From the NCBI RefSeq assembly GCF_900100875.1, contig NZ_FNKQ01000003.1:496001-560000 (forward strand): a stretch of DNA of 64,000 nt. Direction: 5' to 3'. Position 1 is the stretch's first letter; each line of letters begins with the position of its first letter. The notes under the pieces were generated by a model. That model worked only from the letters and a program-made list of their open reading frames with translations. It ran no database searches and was not told the DNA's origin. Below are positions 8,819-17,055 of this stretch, piece by piece. A program made the position numbers and the translations under genes. The stretch is from Halopelagius longus. GTDB taxonomy: Archaea; Halobacteriota; Halobacteria; Halobacteriales; Haloferacaceae.

Positions 8819-9313
8819 ATGGACGACCCCGAGGGCGACGGTAACCTCGACATCGACGCGATTCTCGAAGAGGCGGGGTTCGCCCCCGACGAGAGCGTGT
8901 TGACCCGCAGGCAGGCGGAGGTGTTGGCGCTCCGCGAACGCGGCGTTCGGCAGTCCAGCATCGCAGACGTCCTCGGTACCTCGCGCGCGAACGTCTCGAG
9001 CATCGAGTCGAGCGCCCGGCGAAACGTCGAGAAGGCCCGCGAGACCATCGCGTTCGCGGAAGCGCTGACCGCGCCGGTTCAGGTCGTCGTCGAGGCGGGC
9101 GAGGACCTGTACAACGTCCCGAAGTCGGTGTACGACGCCTGCGACGAGGCGGGCGTGAAGGTGAACCACACCGCGCCGGACCTGATGAAGATAGTCGCCG
9201 ACGACGCCGGCGACGCGGTCAACGGACGCGAGGTCAAAGAGCAGTTGCTCGTCGGGGTGACGAGCGACGGGAGCGTCCGCGTCCGGCGAGCCGGCGCGGC
9301 GAACGAACGGTGA
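8819..9313 (+). CDS. Tfx-family DNA-binding protein
   Basis: A 164-residue regulator. Residues about 26-72 form a helix-turn-helix (LTRRQAEVLALRERGVRQSS, then ANVSSIESSARRNVEKA) as in the Tfx family, first described as a regulator of molybdenum formylmethanofuran dehydrogenase in a methanogen. The remaining part (about 75-155) is the conserved Tfx C-terminal domain. Since haloarchaea are not methanogens, the target here must differ and is unknown. A GAGGT sequence lies directly before the ATG. It is convergent with the nucleotidyltransferase gene. Confidence 0.85.
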   Translation: MDDPEGDGNLDIDAILEEAGFAPDESVLTRRQAEVLALRERGVRQSSIADVLGTSRANVSSIESSARRNVEKARETIAFAEALTAPVQVVVEAGEDLYNVPKSVYDACDEAGVKVNHTAPDLMKIVADDAGDAVNGREVKEQLLVGVTSDGSVRVRRAGAANER

Positions 9314-9335
9314 GCGCGCCCGGAGAACCGTCGGT

Positions 9336-10385
9336 TCAGAACTCGTCTCTGTCTTTCAGGTCGTCGACGAGCGCTCGTACCGCCTGCGCGCGGTCCTTCG
9401 GGACGACGAGGACGCGGTCGCCCCACGCGACGACGGCGAGGTCGGAGACGCCGACCAAGGAGACGTGCTTCCCGTCGGCGGCGACAACGTTGTCCTCGGC
9501 GTCGAGCGACCGAACTTCTACGTCGCCGGCGGCGACGGTGCCGTCGTCGTCCGCCGGGAGGACGCGTTCGAGTGCGTCCCACGCGCCCAAGTCGTCCCAG
9601 CGGAACTCGACCGGCACGACGACGGCGTCCGCCGTCCGTTCCATCACCGCGTAGTCGATGCTCACCGCGGGCACGCGGTCGAACGCCTCCGCCGCGGACG
9701 CCCCCTCGTCGAGGGCGTCGATCATGGGCGAAAGCGGGGAGTCGCGGGCCGCCGCGAGCAACGCCTCGGGCGTCCACGCGAAGATGCCCGCGTTCCACAG
9801 GTGGCCGGCGGCGACGTACTCGCGTGCCGTCTCGGCGTCCGGTTTCTCGTGGAAGGCGACGACGGGCGCGAACCCGTCGCGGAACTCGCCGGGTTCGAGG
9901 TAGCCGTACCCGGTGTCGGGGCGCGTCGGTTCGACGCCGAAGGTGACTAATCTCCCCGTGCGCGCGGCGACGCGCGCGCCGCGGCGTATCGCCTCGGCGA
10001 ACCCCTCGCCGACGCGGTGGTCGCTGGGGAGGACGGCGACGACGCACTCGCCGAGTCGTTCGCGGATGCGGTAGGTGGCGTACGCAAGCGCCGGGCCGGT
10101 GTCTTTGCCCGCCGGTTCGACTATCACCTCGGCGTCCGGCGCGCGTTCGCGCACCTCGTCGGCGTACCCCTCGCAGGTGGAGACGACAACCTCGTCGGCC
10201 ACCTCGCGGGCGCGGGCTATCGTCCGCGCGAGGAGCGACTCCTCGCCGAACAGCGAGAGAAACTGCTTGGGACGGTCGGACCGACTCGCGGGGTAGAGGC
10301 GCGACCCGGTGCCGCCGGCGAGAACGAGGGCGACGACGGGGCGGTCCGGATTCGAGTCCGTTTCGGGGGAGTCGTCCGCCCCCAT
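9336..10385 (-). CDS. Mannose-1-phosphate guanylyltransferase-type sugar nucleotidyltransferase
   Basis: A 349-residue protein that would join a sugar 1-phosphate with GTP to give GDP-mannose, for glycoprotein or polysaccharide synthesis. The signature LVLAGGTGSRLYP followed by SDRPKQFLSLFG is at about 19-43, as in ManC/RfbM enzymes. Further typical segments are VLPSDHRV and GYLEPGEF. No C-terminal isomerase domain is present. The ATG at 10385 overlaps the stop of the upstream gene (TGATG), so they are cotranscribed. The exact sugar cannot be settled from sequence. Confidence 0.87.
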   Translation of the reverse strand: MGADDSPETDSNPDRPVVALVLAGGTGSRLYPASRSDRPKQFLSLFGEESLLARTIARAREVADEVVVSTCEGYADEVRERAPDAEVIVEPAGKDTGPALAYATYRIRERLGECVVAVLPSDHRVGEGFAEAIRRGARVAARTGRLVTFGVEPTRPDTGYGYLEPGEFRDGFAPVVAFHEKPDAETAREYVAAGHLWNAGIFAWTPEALLAAARDSPLSPMIDALDEGASAAEAFDRVPAVSIDYAVMERTADAVVVPVEFRWDDLGAWDALERVLPADDDGTVAAGDVEVRSLDAEDNVVAADGKHVSLVGVSDLAVVAWGDRVLVVPKDRAQAVRALVDDLKDRDEF

Positions 10386-10669
10386 CACCACGTCTCCACG
10401 ACGCCGGTTCGCACGTCCTCCGCGCACCCGACGCAGTCGGGGTGCCCCGCCTCGAAGCAGTCCGGACGCCCCTCTCCGTCCACGGCGACGGCGCGGCGTT
10501 CCGCGTAGCGACGGCAGACGATTTTCGCGCGGCCCTCGTCGTCCCGCGGGAGGTCGAACCCGCCGTCGGCGTCGGTCCGCCCCTCGTCGTACTCTCGCTT
10601 CGCGCGGGCGTACTGTCGCCCGGCGGCGCGGAACTTCTCGCGGATGAACCGTTCGAGGCGGTCGTCCAT
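10385..10669 (-). CDS. Small conserved haloarchaeal protein with a C-terminal cysteine motif
   Basis: A 94-residue protein. The N-terminal half is basic and helical (RLERFIREKFRAAGRQYARA). The C-terminal part contains CFEAGHPDCVGCAEDVRTG, a Cys-x6-Cys-x2-Cys-rich segment that with the earlier VCRRYAE cysteine could bind zinc. It lies upstream of, and overlaps, the guanylyltransferase gene. A TATATG box on the minus strand at about 10695-10702 lies roughly 27 bases upstream. The function is unknown. Confidence 0.7.
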   Translation of the reverse strand: MDDRLERFIREKFRAAGRQYARAKREYDEGRTDADGGFDLPRDDEGRAKIVCRRYAERRAVAVDGEGRPDCFEAGHPDCVGCAEDVRTGVVETW

Positions 10670-10847
10670 CGGTATCGGCGGTTGGGACCCCCGAGCGTAT
10701 ATGTCCGTTGGTGACCCCCGCGAGCGCGAGAACGCGCTCCTCTAGATGCCGTCGTACGCGCGTCTGACGCCCCGTAGACGCCGATTACAGTTTCGGGACG
10801 CACGTAACCTTATTAACCATCGGGAGCCAACCTACGTACGCCTCCCA

Positions 10848-11807
10848 ATGGAAACCAAGGTGGAGGCGAGTGAAACCATGTCAGACCTGCGAACCCACGC
10901 AGCGGAGATTGCAGAGCAGTTTTCAGACCACTTAGACGTAGACGAAGACGACGTCGAGGAGCGACTGCAGAACCTCGTCGACGAGTACCGGGTGCCCGTC
11001 GACGAGGCGCGTCGCTCCGTCGTCAACAGCTACCTCGACGAGGCGGGCCTCGAACGCGACGAGCTCGGCCGCGGCGGGTCCGAGGAGACCCTGCTCGCGG
11101 ACATCGACGAGGACGAACAGTGGGTCGACGTGACCGCGAAGGTCGTCGACCTCTGGGAACCCCGAAGCGACTCCATCTCGCAGGTGGGGTTGCTGGGCGA
11201 CGAGTCGGGTACCCTCAAGTTCGTCTCGTTTACGACCTCGGAGCTTCCCGAACTCGACGAGGGGTCGGTCTACCACCTCGGTAACGTCGTCACCGACGAG
11301 TATCAGGGGAACTTCTCCGTGAAGCTCAACCGGACGACCAGCATCGAGGAACTCGACGAGGACATCGAAGTCGGCGACGACGACGTGACCGTCGAGGGCG
11401 CACTCGTGGACATCCAGTCCGGGAGCGGCCTCATCAAGCGGTGCCCCGAGGAGGGATGTACGCGCGTCCTCCAGAACGGGCGGTGCAACGAACACGGAAA
11501 CGTCGAAGGCGAGTTCGACCTCAGAATCAAGGGCGTCTTAGACGACGGCCGAGAGGTCCACGACATCATCTTCAACAAGGAGATGACCGAGGAACTCACC
11601 GGCATCAGCCTCGAAGAGGCCAAACAGATGGCGATGGACGCGTTGGACACGACCATCGTCGTCGACGAGATGCGCGACGACCTCGTCGGCGTGTACTACC
11701 GGGTGACCGGACCGACGTTCGGACGGTACGTGCTCGCAGACGAGACCGAACGCCTGACCGGACCGGCGGACGCCGAATCGGTCCTCATCAAAGCGAGGTC
11801 GATATAA
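10848..11807 (+). CDS. rpa3: Replication protein A, single-OB plus zinc-finger type (RPA3-like)
   Basis: A 319-residue single-strand DNA-binding protein. An N-terminal acidic helical region is followed by an OB fold at about 95-185 (DVTAKVVDLWEPRSDSISQV). A second OB-like region is interrupted by a zinc finger with CPEEGCTRVLQNGRCNEHG at about 205-223. The order and the downstream partner match the Haloferax rpa3-rpap3 operon. Two starts are possible: 10848, about 30 bases after the TTATTAA box at 10810, or 10878 (MSDLRTHAAEI), which has GGAGG 11 bases before it. The stop codon is immediately followed by the ATG of the partner gene. Confidence 0.88.
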   Translation: METKVEASETMSDLRTHAAEIAEQFSDHLDVDEDDVEERLQNLVDEYRVPVDEARRSVVNSYLDEAGLERDELGRGGSEETLLADIDEDEQWVDVTAKVVDLWEPRSDSISQVGLLGDESGTLKFVSFTTSELPELDEGSVYHLGNVVTDEYQGNFSVKLNRTTSIEELDEDIEVGDDDVTVEGALVDIQSGSGLIKRCPEEGCTRVLQNGRCNEHGNVEGEFDLRIKGVLDDGREVHDIIFNKEMTEELTGISLEEAKQMAMDALDTTIVVDEMRDDLVGVYYRVTGPTFGRYVLADETERLTGPADAESVLIKARSI

Positions 11808-12488
11808 ATGAGTTCCAACGAAGTTCCCTCCCGAGAAGTCGCTCGGCGCGTGTTCGCCGAGGAGTTCAACGATTCGAGTTTCACGTTCAAAGAGTCCGAC
11901 GACGAACGCGCCCCCGTCTACCTGCTTCTCCCCTCCGGGGAGAAGGCGAACCGCGTGTTCCTCGTCGGGACGCTGACGGAGAAAGAGGACGTCGGCGAGG
12001 ACAACGAGTACTGGCGGGGCCGCATCGTCGACCCCACCGGGACGTTCTTCGTCTACGCCGGGCAGTACCAGCCCGAGGCCGCGAGCGCGCTTCGCGACCT
12101 CGAACCGCCCGCGTACGTCTCCGTCGTCGGCAAGCCGCGGACGTACGAGACCGACGACGGAAGCGTGAACGTCTCCGTCCGCCCCGAGTCCATCTCCGTG
12201 GTTGACGCGGCGACGCGCGACCGGTGGGTAGTCGAGACGGCCGAGCGAACGCTCGAACGCATCGAGACGTTCGACGAGGAAGGCAACGAGTACGCGCGGA
12301 TGGCCCGCGAGGAGTACGACCTGCCGACCGACCGCTACAAGCAGGCGGCCGTCTCCGCGCTCGAAAGTCTCGAAGAGACCGACGGCGACGAACTCGCCGA
12401 CGACGCGGGGACCGACGCAGACGCGGCGTCCGAGTCCGAATCGGAGTCAGACCTCGAACCCGAGTCGGACGCCGAAGCGGAACTGTAA
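11808..12488 (+). CDS. rpap3: RPA-associated protein
   Basis: A 226-residue protein of the archaeal RPA-associated family (COG3390). Residues about 25-145 form an OB-like domain (RAPVYLLLPSGEKANRVFLV, WRGRIVDPTGTFFVYAGQY). Helices follow (ERTLERIETFDEEGNEYARM) and then a strongly acidic Ser/Asp/Glu tail. In Haloferax, RPA and its associated protein act together and both are needed for function of the pair. The ATG directly abuts the stop codon of the upstream gene, so translation is coupled. Confidence 0.87.
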   Translation: MSSNEVPSREVARRVFAEEFNDSSFTFKESDDERAPVYLLLPSGEKANRVFLVGTLTEKEDVGEDNEYWRGRIVDPTGTFFVYAGQYQPEAASALRDLEPPAYVSVVGKPRTYETDDGSVNVSVRPESISVVDAATRDRWVVETAERTLERIETFDEEGNEYARMAREEYDLPTDRYKQAAVSALESLEETDGDELADDAGTDADAASESESESDLEPESDAEAEL

Positions 12489-12611
12489 GGCTCCCCGCCC
12501 CGCGGGCGCACATCCCTTCGACGCTTTTTCGACGTTCTTTCGCGTCTCCGACGGAATATCCGCTCGTCTGACAAAGCATTAAGTACGTTGAAGCGACAAT
12601 CTCGGCACACC

Positions 12612-13025
12612 ATGGGCAACAAGAACAAGACGATCTCGTTCCGCGTCAACGAGGACGCGTTCGAGACGCTCAGGGAAATCGCCGAGGAGCGGGACATCTC
12701 TCTTTCCGCCGTCTTCCGTGACTACGTGGATACGCTCGTTGCCCACGACGGTCAGGTGCAGGTGGTTCCCGAACACGAACTCGAAGAGATGCAGAGCGGC
12801 GACGACGAGGAGTCGTTCCCCCCGACGGTGGAGGTGCCGAAGAGCTTCATCCGCGAGCACGAACGCCTCGAACTGGAAGCCGACCACCTGCGGGAGCAAC
12901 TCGAAGAGCACAAGCGCTACGTGAACTACCTGCGCGAGCAACTCGAAGACGACGAGGAGGAGGTCATCCAACTCGAAGACTTAGACGCCGGCGAGACGGA
13001 CGAACCGTCGTTCCGCCTCGGCTAA
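12612..13025 (+). CDS. Ribbon-helix-helix protein with coiled-coil tail (CdrL-like candidate)
   Basis: A 137-residue protein beginning MGNKNKTISFRVNEDAFETL. Residues 1-50 match a ribbon-helix-helix DNA-binding fold (beta strand KTISFRV, then two helices). Residues about 80-125 have heptad-like leucines (LEADHLREQLEEHKRYVNYL), suggesting a coiled coil. Its plan resembles the long RHH regulator CdrL of haloarchaeal cell division; this is a suggestion from architecture, not a confirmed match. An ATTAAGTA box lies about 27-34 bases before the ATG. A slightly longer frame exists but adds nothing conserved. Confidence 0.75.
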   Translation: MGNKNKTISFRVNEDAFETLREIAEERDISLSAVFRDYVDTLVAHDGQVQVVPEHELEEMQSGDDEESFPPTVEVPKSFIREHERLELEADHLREQLEEHKRYVNYLREQLEDDEEEVIQLEDLDAGETDEPSFRLG

Positions 13026-13073
13026 CGTCCGGAACCGACGACGCGGCCACCCGACGACGCCGGAACGAGAGAC

Positions 13074-13529
13074 TTAGCCCGACAGCGCCTTTTTGGCTTC
13101 GTGCGCCTTCCGTTCCATCTCTTCGTTTCCTTCGACGCTCGCGAGCGTTTCGACCGCTTCGAGCCGTCGGACCGCGCTGTCGAGGAAGGAGAGCACGTCG
13201 CCGGGGTAGGCGTACAGCATGTAGTCGTCGCTCATCACGTCCACGATGGCGTCCGGGGGGAGACCCTGCGCGCGGAGTTCGAGCAGGTACTTGATGAACT
13301 GACGCTCGGGGTAGCCCGTGTACAGGTCGTCGGGGTCCTCCGGGTCGAGGAAGTCCTCCGCGAAGTCGAGTAGCCTGTCGCGCGTCGCGCCGTCGAGCTT
13401 CGAGAGGCCCTCGCCGGAGTAGAGCACGTCCATCGTCGCTCCCTTGAACGCCCCTTTCGGGATGTTCACGTCGAGTTGCGACGATATCTGCCGGTGGTTC
13501 TTGAGGTATATCTTGTCCGTGATGGCCAC
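13074..13529 (-). CDS. Conserved haloarchaeal protein, unknown
   Basis: A 151-residue soluble protein beginning with a GTG start (MAITDKIYLKNHRQISSQLD). It is rich in helices and contains ERQFIKYLLELRAQGLPPDA followed by DVMSDDYMLYAYPGDVLSF. It has no cysteine, no membrane segment and no motif I recognise. It is convergent with the ribbon-helix-helix gene and divergent from the Lrp/RCK_C regulator 185 bases away. The base composition is like its neighbours. Confidence 0.7.
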   Translation of the reverse strand: MAITDKIYLKNHRQISSQLDVNIPKGAFKGATMDVLYSGEGLSKLDGATRDRLLDFAEDFLDPEDPDDLYTGYPERQFIKYLLELRAQGLPPDAIVDVMSDDYMLYAYPGDVLSFLDSAVRRLEAVETLASVEGNEEMERKAHEAKKALSG

Positions 13530-13714
13530 GGTTGGGGAGACGTAGGGCGTTGGCGGCCAAAAGCGTCCCGATGGGGCGTGCGACCGGCGAAGTCGCGCCC
13601 TCGAACTCCGGGGCCGCCCTCGTCCGAGATGCGGCGCTCGAATCGGACGGTCGTAGGGTTCGACCGGCGCGCAATCCTACAGCGTTTATCACCCACCGAC
13701 GCGGAGTGAAACGC

Positions 13715-14458
13715 ATGGTCGACCGCCTCGACGAAGTCGACAAGCGAATCCTCTATCACCTCGTTCGCGACGCTCGGAACACGTCCGCGCCGATGATCGC
13801 AGACGAGGTGAACGTCTCCGCCGGGACGATTCGGAACCGAATCAAACAACTGGAGACCGACGGGGTGCTCCGGGGGTATCACGCGCACATCGACTACGGG
13901 CACGCGGAGGGCCGACTGACGAACCTCCTCGTCGGGACGGCGAGCATCGACGAGCGGGAACGACTCGCGAGGCAGATAGCCGAAGTCCCGGGCGTCGTCA
14001 ACGTCCGGCAGCTCATGTGCGGGACCGGGAACATCCACGTGACGACCGTCGGCGAGGACGCACAGGAACTGTCCCGCGTCACTCGGGACGTCTCGGAGAT
14101 GGGACTCGACATCGAGGACGAACACCTCCTCCAACACGAGGAACACCGCCCGTACCACGCGTTCGGCCCGGAGGGGCGGCGCGACGCCCAGTCCATCGCC
14201 GACTTCATGTCGCTGTCCGGCGGGGCGGAGGTGGTCGAGGTGAGCGTCGCACCGGACGCCAAAATCGACGGCATGACGCTCAGCGAGGCGAACGAGCGGG
14301 GACTCATCGCCTCGGAGGTGCTCGTCGTCTCCGTGGAACGCGACGAGCGCATTCTCACCCCGAAGGGGAACACCGAAATCCGCGCCGACGACCTCGTGAC
14401 GCTCTTCGCGCGCGGCGGCCTCTCGGAGGAGACGGTCGGCGCGTTCAGCGGCGACTAA
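13715..14458 (+). CDS. Lrp/AsnC regulator fused to a TrkA C-terminal (RCK_C) domain
   Basis: A 247-residue protein. Residues 1-60 form an Lrp-type helix-turn-helix (LDEVDKRILYHLVRDARNTS, then SAGTIRNRIKQLE). Residues about 62-140 are the Lrp ligand/oligomer domain. Residues about 172-242 form an RCK_C domain (VSVAPDAKIDGMTLSEANER to TPKGNTEIRADDLVTLFAR), the ligand-binding module of TrkA. Its stop codon overlaps the end of the facing trk operon, making potassium transport a plausible target, by inference. A GCGTTTATC box at about 13682-13690 precedes the ATG at leaderless spacing. Confidence 0.88.
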   Translation: MVDRLDEVDKRILYHLVRDARNTSAPMIADEVNVSAGTIRNRIKQLETDGVLRGYHAHIDYGHAEGRLTNLLVGTASIDERERLARQIAEVPGVVNVRQLMCGTGNIHVTTVGEDAQELSRVTRDVSEMGLDIEDEHLLQHEEHRPYHAFGPEGRRDAQSIADFMSLSGGAEVVEVSVAPDAKIDGMTLSEANERGLIASEVLVVSVERDERILTPKGNTEIRADDLVTLFARGGLSEETVGAFSGD

Positions 14459-14667
14459 CCGCTCTCGTCTCCGCTCGCTTTGTGGAGCGTGTAGCCCACG
14501 AAGACGGCGATGTACCCGGCGGCGATGACCGTCGTGACCTCCCTCCGACCGACGAGGGCGAGCGCACAGAGGAGAATCGGCCCCGCGAGGAGCAACCCGT
14601 CGAACACCCTATCGTCGGCACCCGCTTCGAGCACCGGACCGAGGACGGGCGCGTCGTCGATACTCAT
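14455..14667 (-). CDS. Small two-helix membrane protein of the trk operon
   Basis: A 70-residue protein (MSIDDAPVLGPVLEAGADDR at the N-terminus). Two hydrophobic helices follow: LLLAGPILLCALALVG and VTTVIAAGYIAVFVGYTL. Its ATG overlaps the trkH stop by four bases, so it is the last gene of trkA-trkH-orf. It may be a small accessory subunit of the transporter, by position only. Its 3' end overlaps the stop of the convergent Lrp/RCK_C gene by three bases. Confidence 0.7.
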   Translation of the reverse strand: MSIDDAPVLGPVLEAGADDRVFDGLLLAGPILLCALALVGRREVTTVIAAGYIAVFVGYTLHKASGDESG

Positions 14668-16211
14668 CGGTAGGCACCTCCCCGTTCGAGGAGCGCTTTG
14701 AGGAGGACGAGAACCGGGATTATCTCCAGTCGCCCGATCCACATGTTGAACAGGAACATCACCTTCGCCGCCGTCGGCATCGACGCGCCGGTGATGCCGG
14801 AGGAGAGGCCGACGTTCCCCTGGGCGGACGCGACTTCGAAGACGACGTTCTCGAGCGTGAACTCGCCCGCCGGAAGGACCGTGAGGAGGACGAAGATACC
14901 GACGGCGAGGAAGACGACCCAGAGGAACGCGATGATGGCCGCCTCCTCGAACTCCCGCGTCGCTTCCTGTTCGGTGAGTCGCCGGTCGTTGAGCTCGAAG
15001 TACCGGACCGCCGCGTCGGGGTAGAACGCGTCGCCGATTCTGAACGCGGTCCCCTTCACCAACGTCAGCGCCCGAACGAGTTTGATGCCGCCGACGGTCG
15101 ACCCGGCGGCCGCGCCGACGACCATCCCGAGCGACACCGTCAACTGCGCCTCGGGCGACCACCTCGTCCCGAGCGACTCGGCCGTCTGGAACCCCGTACA
15201 CGACGCCGCCGAGACGAACTGAAAGAGGCCGTAGCGAACCGCCTCGAACGGCGACCCGTACGTTCCGTTGAAGAGCAACATCGACACCAGCGCGAGGGTA
15301 CCCAGTCCGAAGAACCCGAACACCCACCGCGTCTGCATGTCCGAATAGAGGTTCTTCAGGTCGCCGCGGAGCATCAGGTAGTGAACCGGGAACGCGATGC
15401 TCCCGAGAATCATCACGGGGACGAGCGCGAAGTCGATGACCGCGCTGTCGTACGTGGCGATGCTGTCGTCCGTTATCGAGAACCCGCCCGTCGCGAGTCC
15501 GGTCATGGCGTGGTTGATAGCGTCCCAAAGCGGCATCCCGGCCAACCAGAGGACGAATATCGAGACGAACGTGAAGAGGAGGAATATCCACCAGATGGTC
15601 CGGACCGTCGAGACGATGCTCGGGTGAATCTTCTCGGACCGCGCCTCCGACTCGTACAGGGTGAGCGACCCGCTTCCGGGCCGCGAGAGGATGGCCGTCG
15701 TGAGGACGATGACGCCCACGCCGCCGACCCACTCGATGAACGACCGCCACCACTGCAGCGTCGCCGGAAGCGCGCTCTCGTCGTCGGTCATCGTCAGGCC
15801 CGTGCCCGTGAACCCGCTCATCGACTCGAAGAACGCGTTTATCGGGTTCCGGAACGCGTCGATGGTGCTCGCCGCGCGGCCCGTCATCTCGGGCGCGCCC
15901 ACGAACGCGGGGTCGAGGTGAATCGTCCACGCGACGAGGAGGAACGGCAGCGACCCGAACAGTGCGACGAAGAACCACCCGGAGGCGGCGATCATCATCC
16001 CGTGCAGTTTCCCCGGGTTGGGCGCGTCGGAGAAGTACCTCGCGAGGGCGACTCCGAGGAGGAACGGAATCGCCCCGGCGACGAGAAGCGACGGGACGGC
16101 CCAGAACTCCCCCCATACGAGAGGGACGGCTACCGACACCAACATCATGACTGCGAGTGCCTGTAGCATCCGTCCGACGTCTCGTGCGACCGTTCGGGCG
16201 GCGGTCGTCAT
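14664..16211 (-). CDS. trkH: Potassium uptake protein, TrkH family
   Basis: A 515-residue integral membrane protein with about ten or more helices and four pore-loop repeats. Pore motifs with the selectivity glycines are visible: SMSGFTGTGLTM at about 130-141, NHAMTGLATGGFSITDDS at about 235-252, SAASCTGFQTAE at about 340-351, and AQGNVGLSSGITG near 466-478. It moves K+ into the cell, the main osmolyte of haloarchaea that use a salt-in strategy. It overlaps trkA by four bases (ATGA). Confidence 0.93.
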   Translation of the reverse strand: MTTAARTVARDVGRMLQALAVMMLVSVAVPLVWGEFWAVPSLLVAGAIPFLLGVALARYFSDAPNPGKLHGMMIAASGWFFVALFGSLPFLLVAWTIHLDPAFVGAPEMTGRAASTIDAFRNPINAFFESMSGFTGTGLTMTDDESALPATLQWWRSFIEWVGGVGVIVLTTAILSRPGSGSLTLYESEARSEKIHPSIVSTVRTIWWIFLLFTFVSIFVLWLAGMPLWDAINHAMTGLATGGFSITDDSIATYDSAVIDFALVPVMILGSIAFPVHYLMLRGDLKNLYSDMQTRWVFGFFGLGTLALVSMLLFNGTYGSPFEAVRYGLFQFVSAASCTGFQTAESLGTRWSPEAQLTVSLGMVVGAAAGSTVGGIKLVRALTLVKGTAFRIGDAFYPDAAVRYFELNDRRLTEQEATREFEEAAIIAFLWVVFLAVGIFVLLTVLPAGEFTLENVVFEVASAQGNVGLSSGITGASMPTAAKVMFLFNMWIGRLEIIPVLVLLKALLERGGAYR

Positions 16212-16927
16212 CGGTCGTCGGTCTGCCGGTTCCGTCTGGCGGCCCCCGCGTGGTCCTCGTAGTGCCCGAAGATGTCGGTGACGTCGGGCGTCGCCCCCCG
16301 TCCGGAGTAGACGGTCAGGAGGTCACCCTCGCGCATCTCCGTGCTCCCCCGCGGCGTTATCGGACCGTCCGCCTCGCTTCGTTCGATCGCGACGACGAGT
16401 ATATCGTCGGGGAGGAGTCCCGCGTCCGCCGCCTCGTCGAGTCGCTTCCCCGCGACCGGCGCGGACTCCGCGACACGGATTTCGAACACTTCCGCCTCCT
16501 CGCCGACGCGCATGTAGTCGACGATGGAGGGGCGTTTCACCGCGTAGTAGAGGTACTCGGCGATGAGGCGTTGGGGGTTCTCCATCGTGTTCACGCCGAT
16601 CTGCTCGAAGAGCGGCATGTGTTCGTGGTTGTGGACGACCGAAACCACGTCGGGAATCTCCAACTCCTTCGCGAGGAGCGAGATCATCACGTTCGTGGCG
16701 TCCTCGTCGGTCGTCGAGATTATCGCGTCCGCCCGCCGAGCACCGGCGTCTAAGAGCGTGTCTTTGACCGTCGCGTCGTCGTTGAGAACGAGGCAGTCGA
16801 ACTCGCCCGCGATGGCCTCCGCCTTCGCACCGTCTTTCTCGATTACGACCACCTCGTTCCCCGACGTAGTGGCGATATCTATGAGGGGTGTTCCGATGTT
16901 CCCTCCGCCGACGACGATGATATACAT
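16208..16927 (-). CDS. trkA: Trk potassium uptake regulator, TrkA (RCK_N-RCK_C)
   Basis: A 239-residue cytoplasmic gating subunit. The Rossmann NAD-binding fold opens with MYIIVVGGGNIGTPLIDIA, a GxGxxG-type loop, and an acidic residue ends the second strand (VVVIEKD). Residues about 150-220 form the RCK_C domain (VFEIRVAESAPVAGKRLDEA and TPRGSTEMREGDLLTVYSG). It is the first gene of the operon. Two palindromes in the 128-base upstream region may control it. Confidence 0.93.
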   Translation of the reverse strand: MYIIVVGGGNIGTPLIDIATTSGNEVVVIEKDGAKAEAIAGEFDCLVLNDDATVKDTLLDAGARRADAIISTTDEDATNVMISLLAKELEIPDVVSVVHNHEHMPLFEQIGVNTMENPQRLIAEYLYYAVKRPSIVDYMRVGEEAEVFEIRVAESAPVAGKRLDEAADAGLLPDDILVVAIERSEADGPITPRGSTEMREGDLLTVYSGRGATPDVTDIFGHYEDHAGAARRNRQTDDR

Positions 16928-16960
16928 GGAGGGCCATTATCGAACCCACATTGAAAGCGT

Positions 16961-16978
16961 ATCGATTTGTGCATCGAT
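16961..16978. promoter_or_regulatory. Inverted repeat upstream of trkA
   Basis: ATCGAT-TTGTGC-ATCGAT lies 34 bases before the trkA start. It sits over or next to a TAATTTATCG stretch on the minus strand that could be the TATA box. It is a candidate operator; the binding protein is unknown. Confidence 0.4.
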
Positions 16979-16988
16979 AAATTAGAGC

Positions 16989-17004
16989 CGCACATAATTG
17001 TGCG
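16989..17004. promoter_or_regulatory. Palindrome between trkA and the divergent gene at 17056
   Basis: CGCACA-TAAT-TGTGCG is a perfect 6-base-arm palindrome centred 69 bases before the trkA ATG and 60 bases before the divergent ATG at 17056. It could be shared by both promoters. Together with the repeat at 16961 it makes this the most regulatory-looking short intergenic region of the left third. Confidence 0.4.
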
Positions 17005-17055
17005 ACGAGAAGAACCATAGGAGACGTTAAGTATGAGGATACCATCCGGAGCAAC

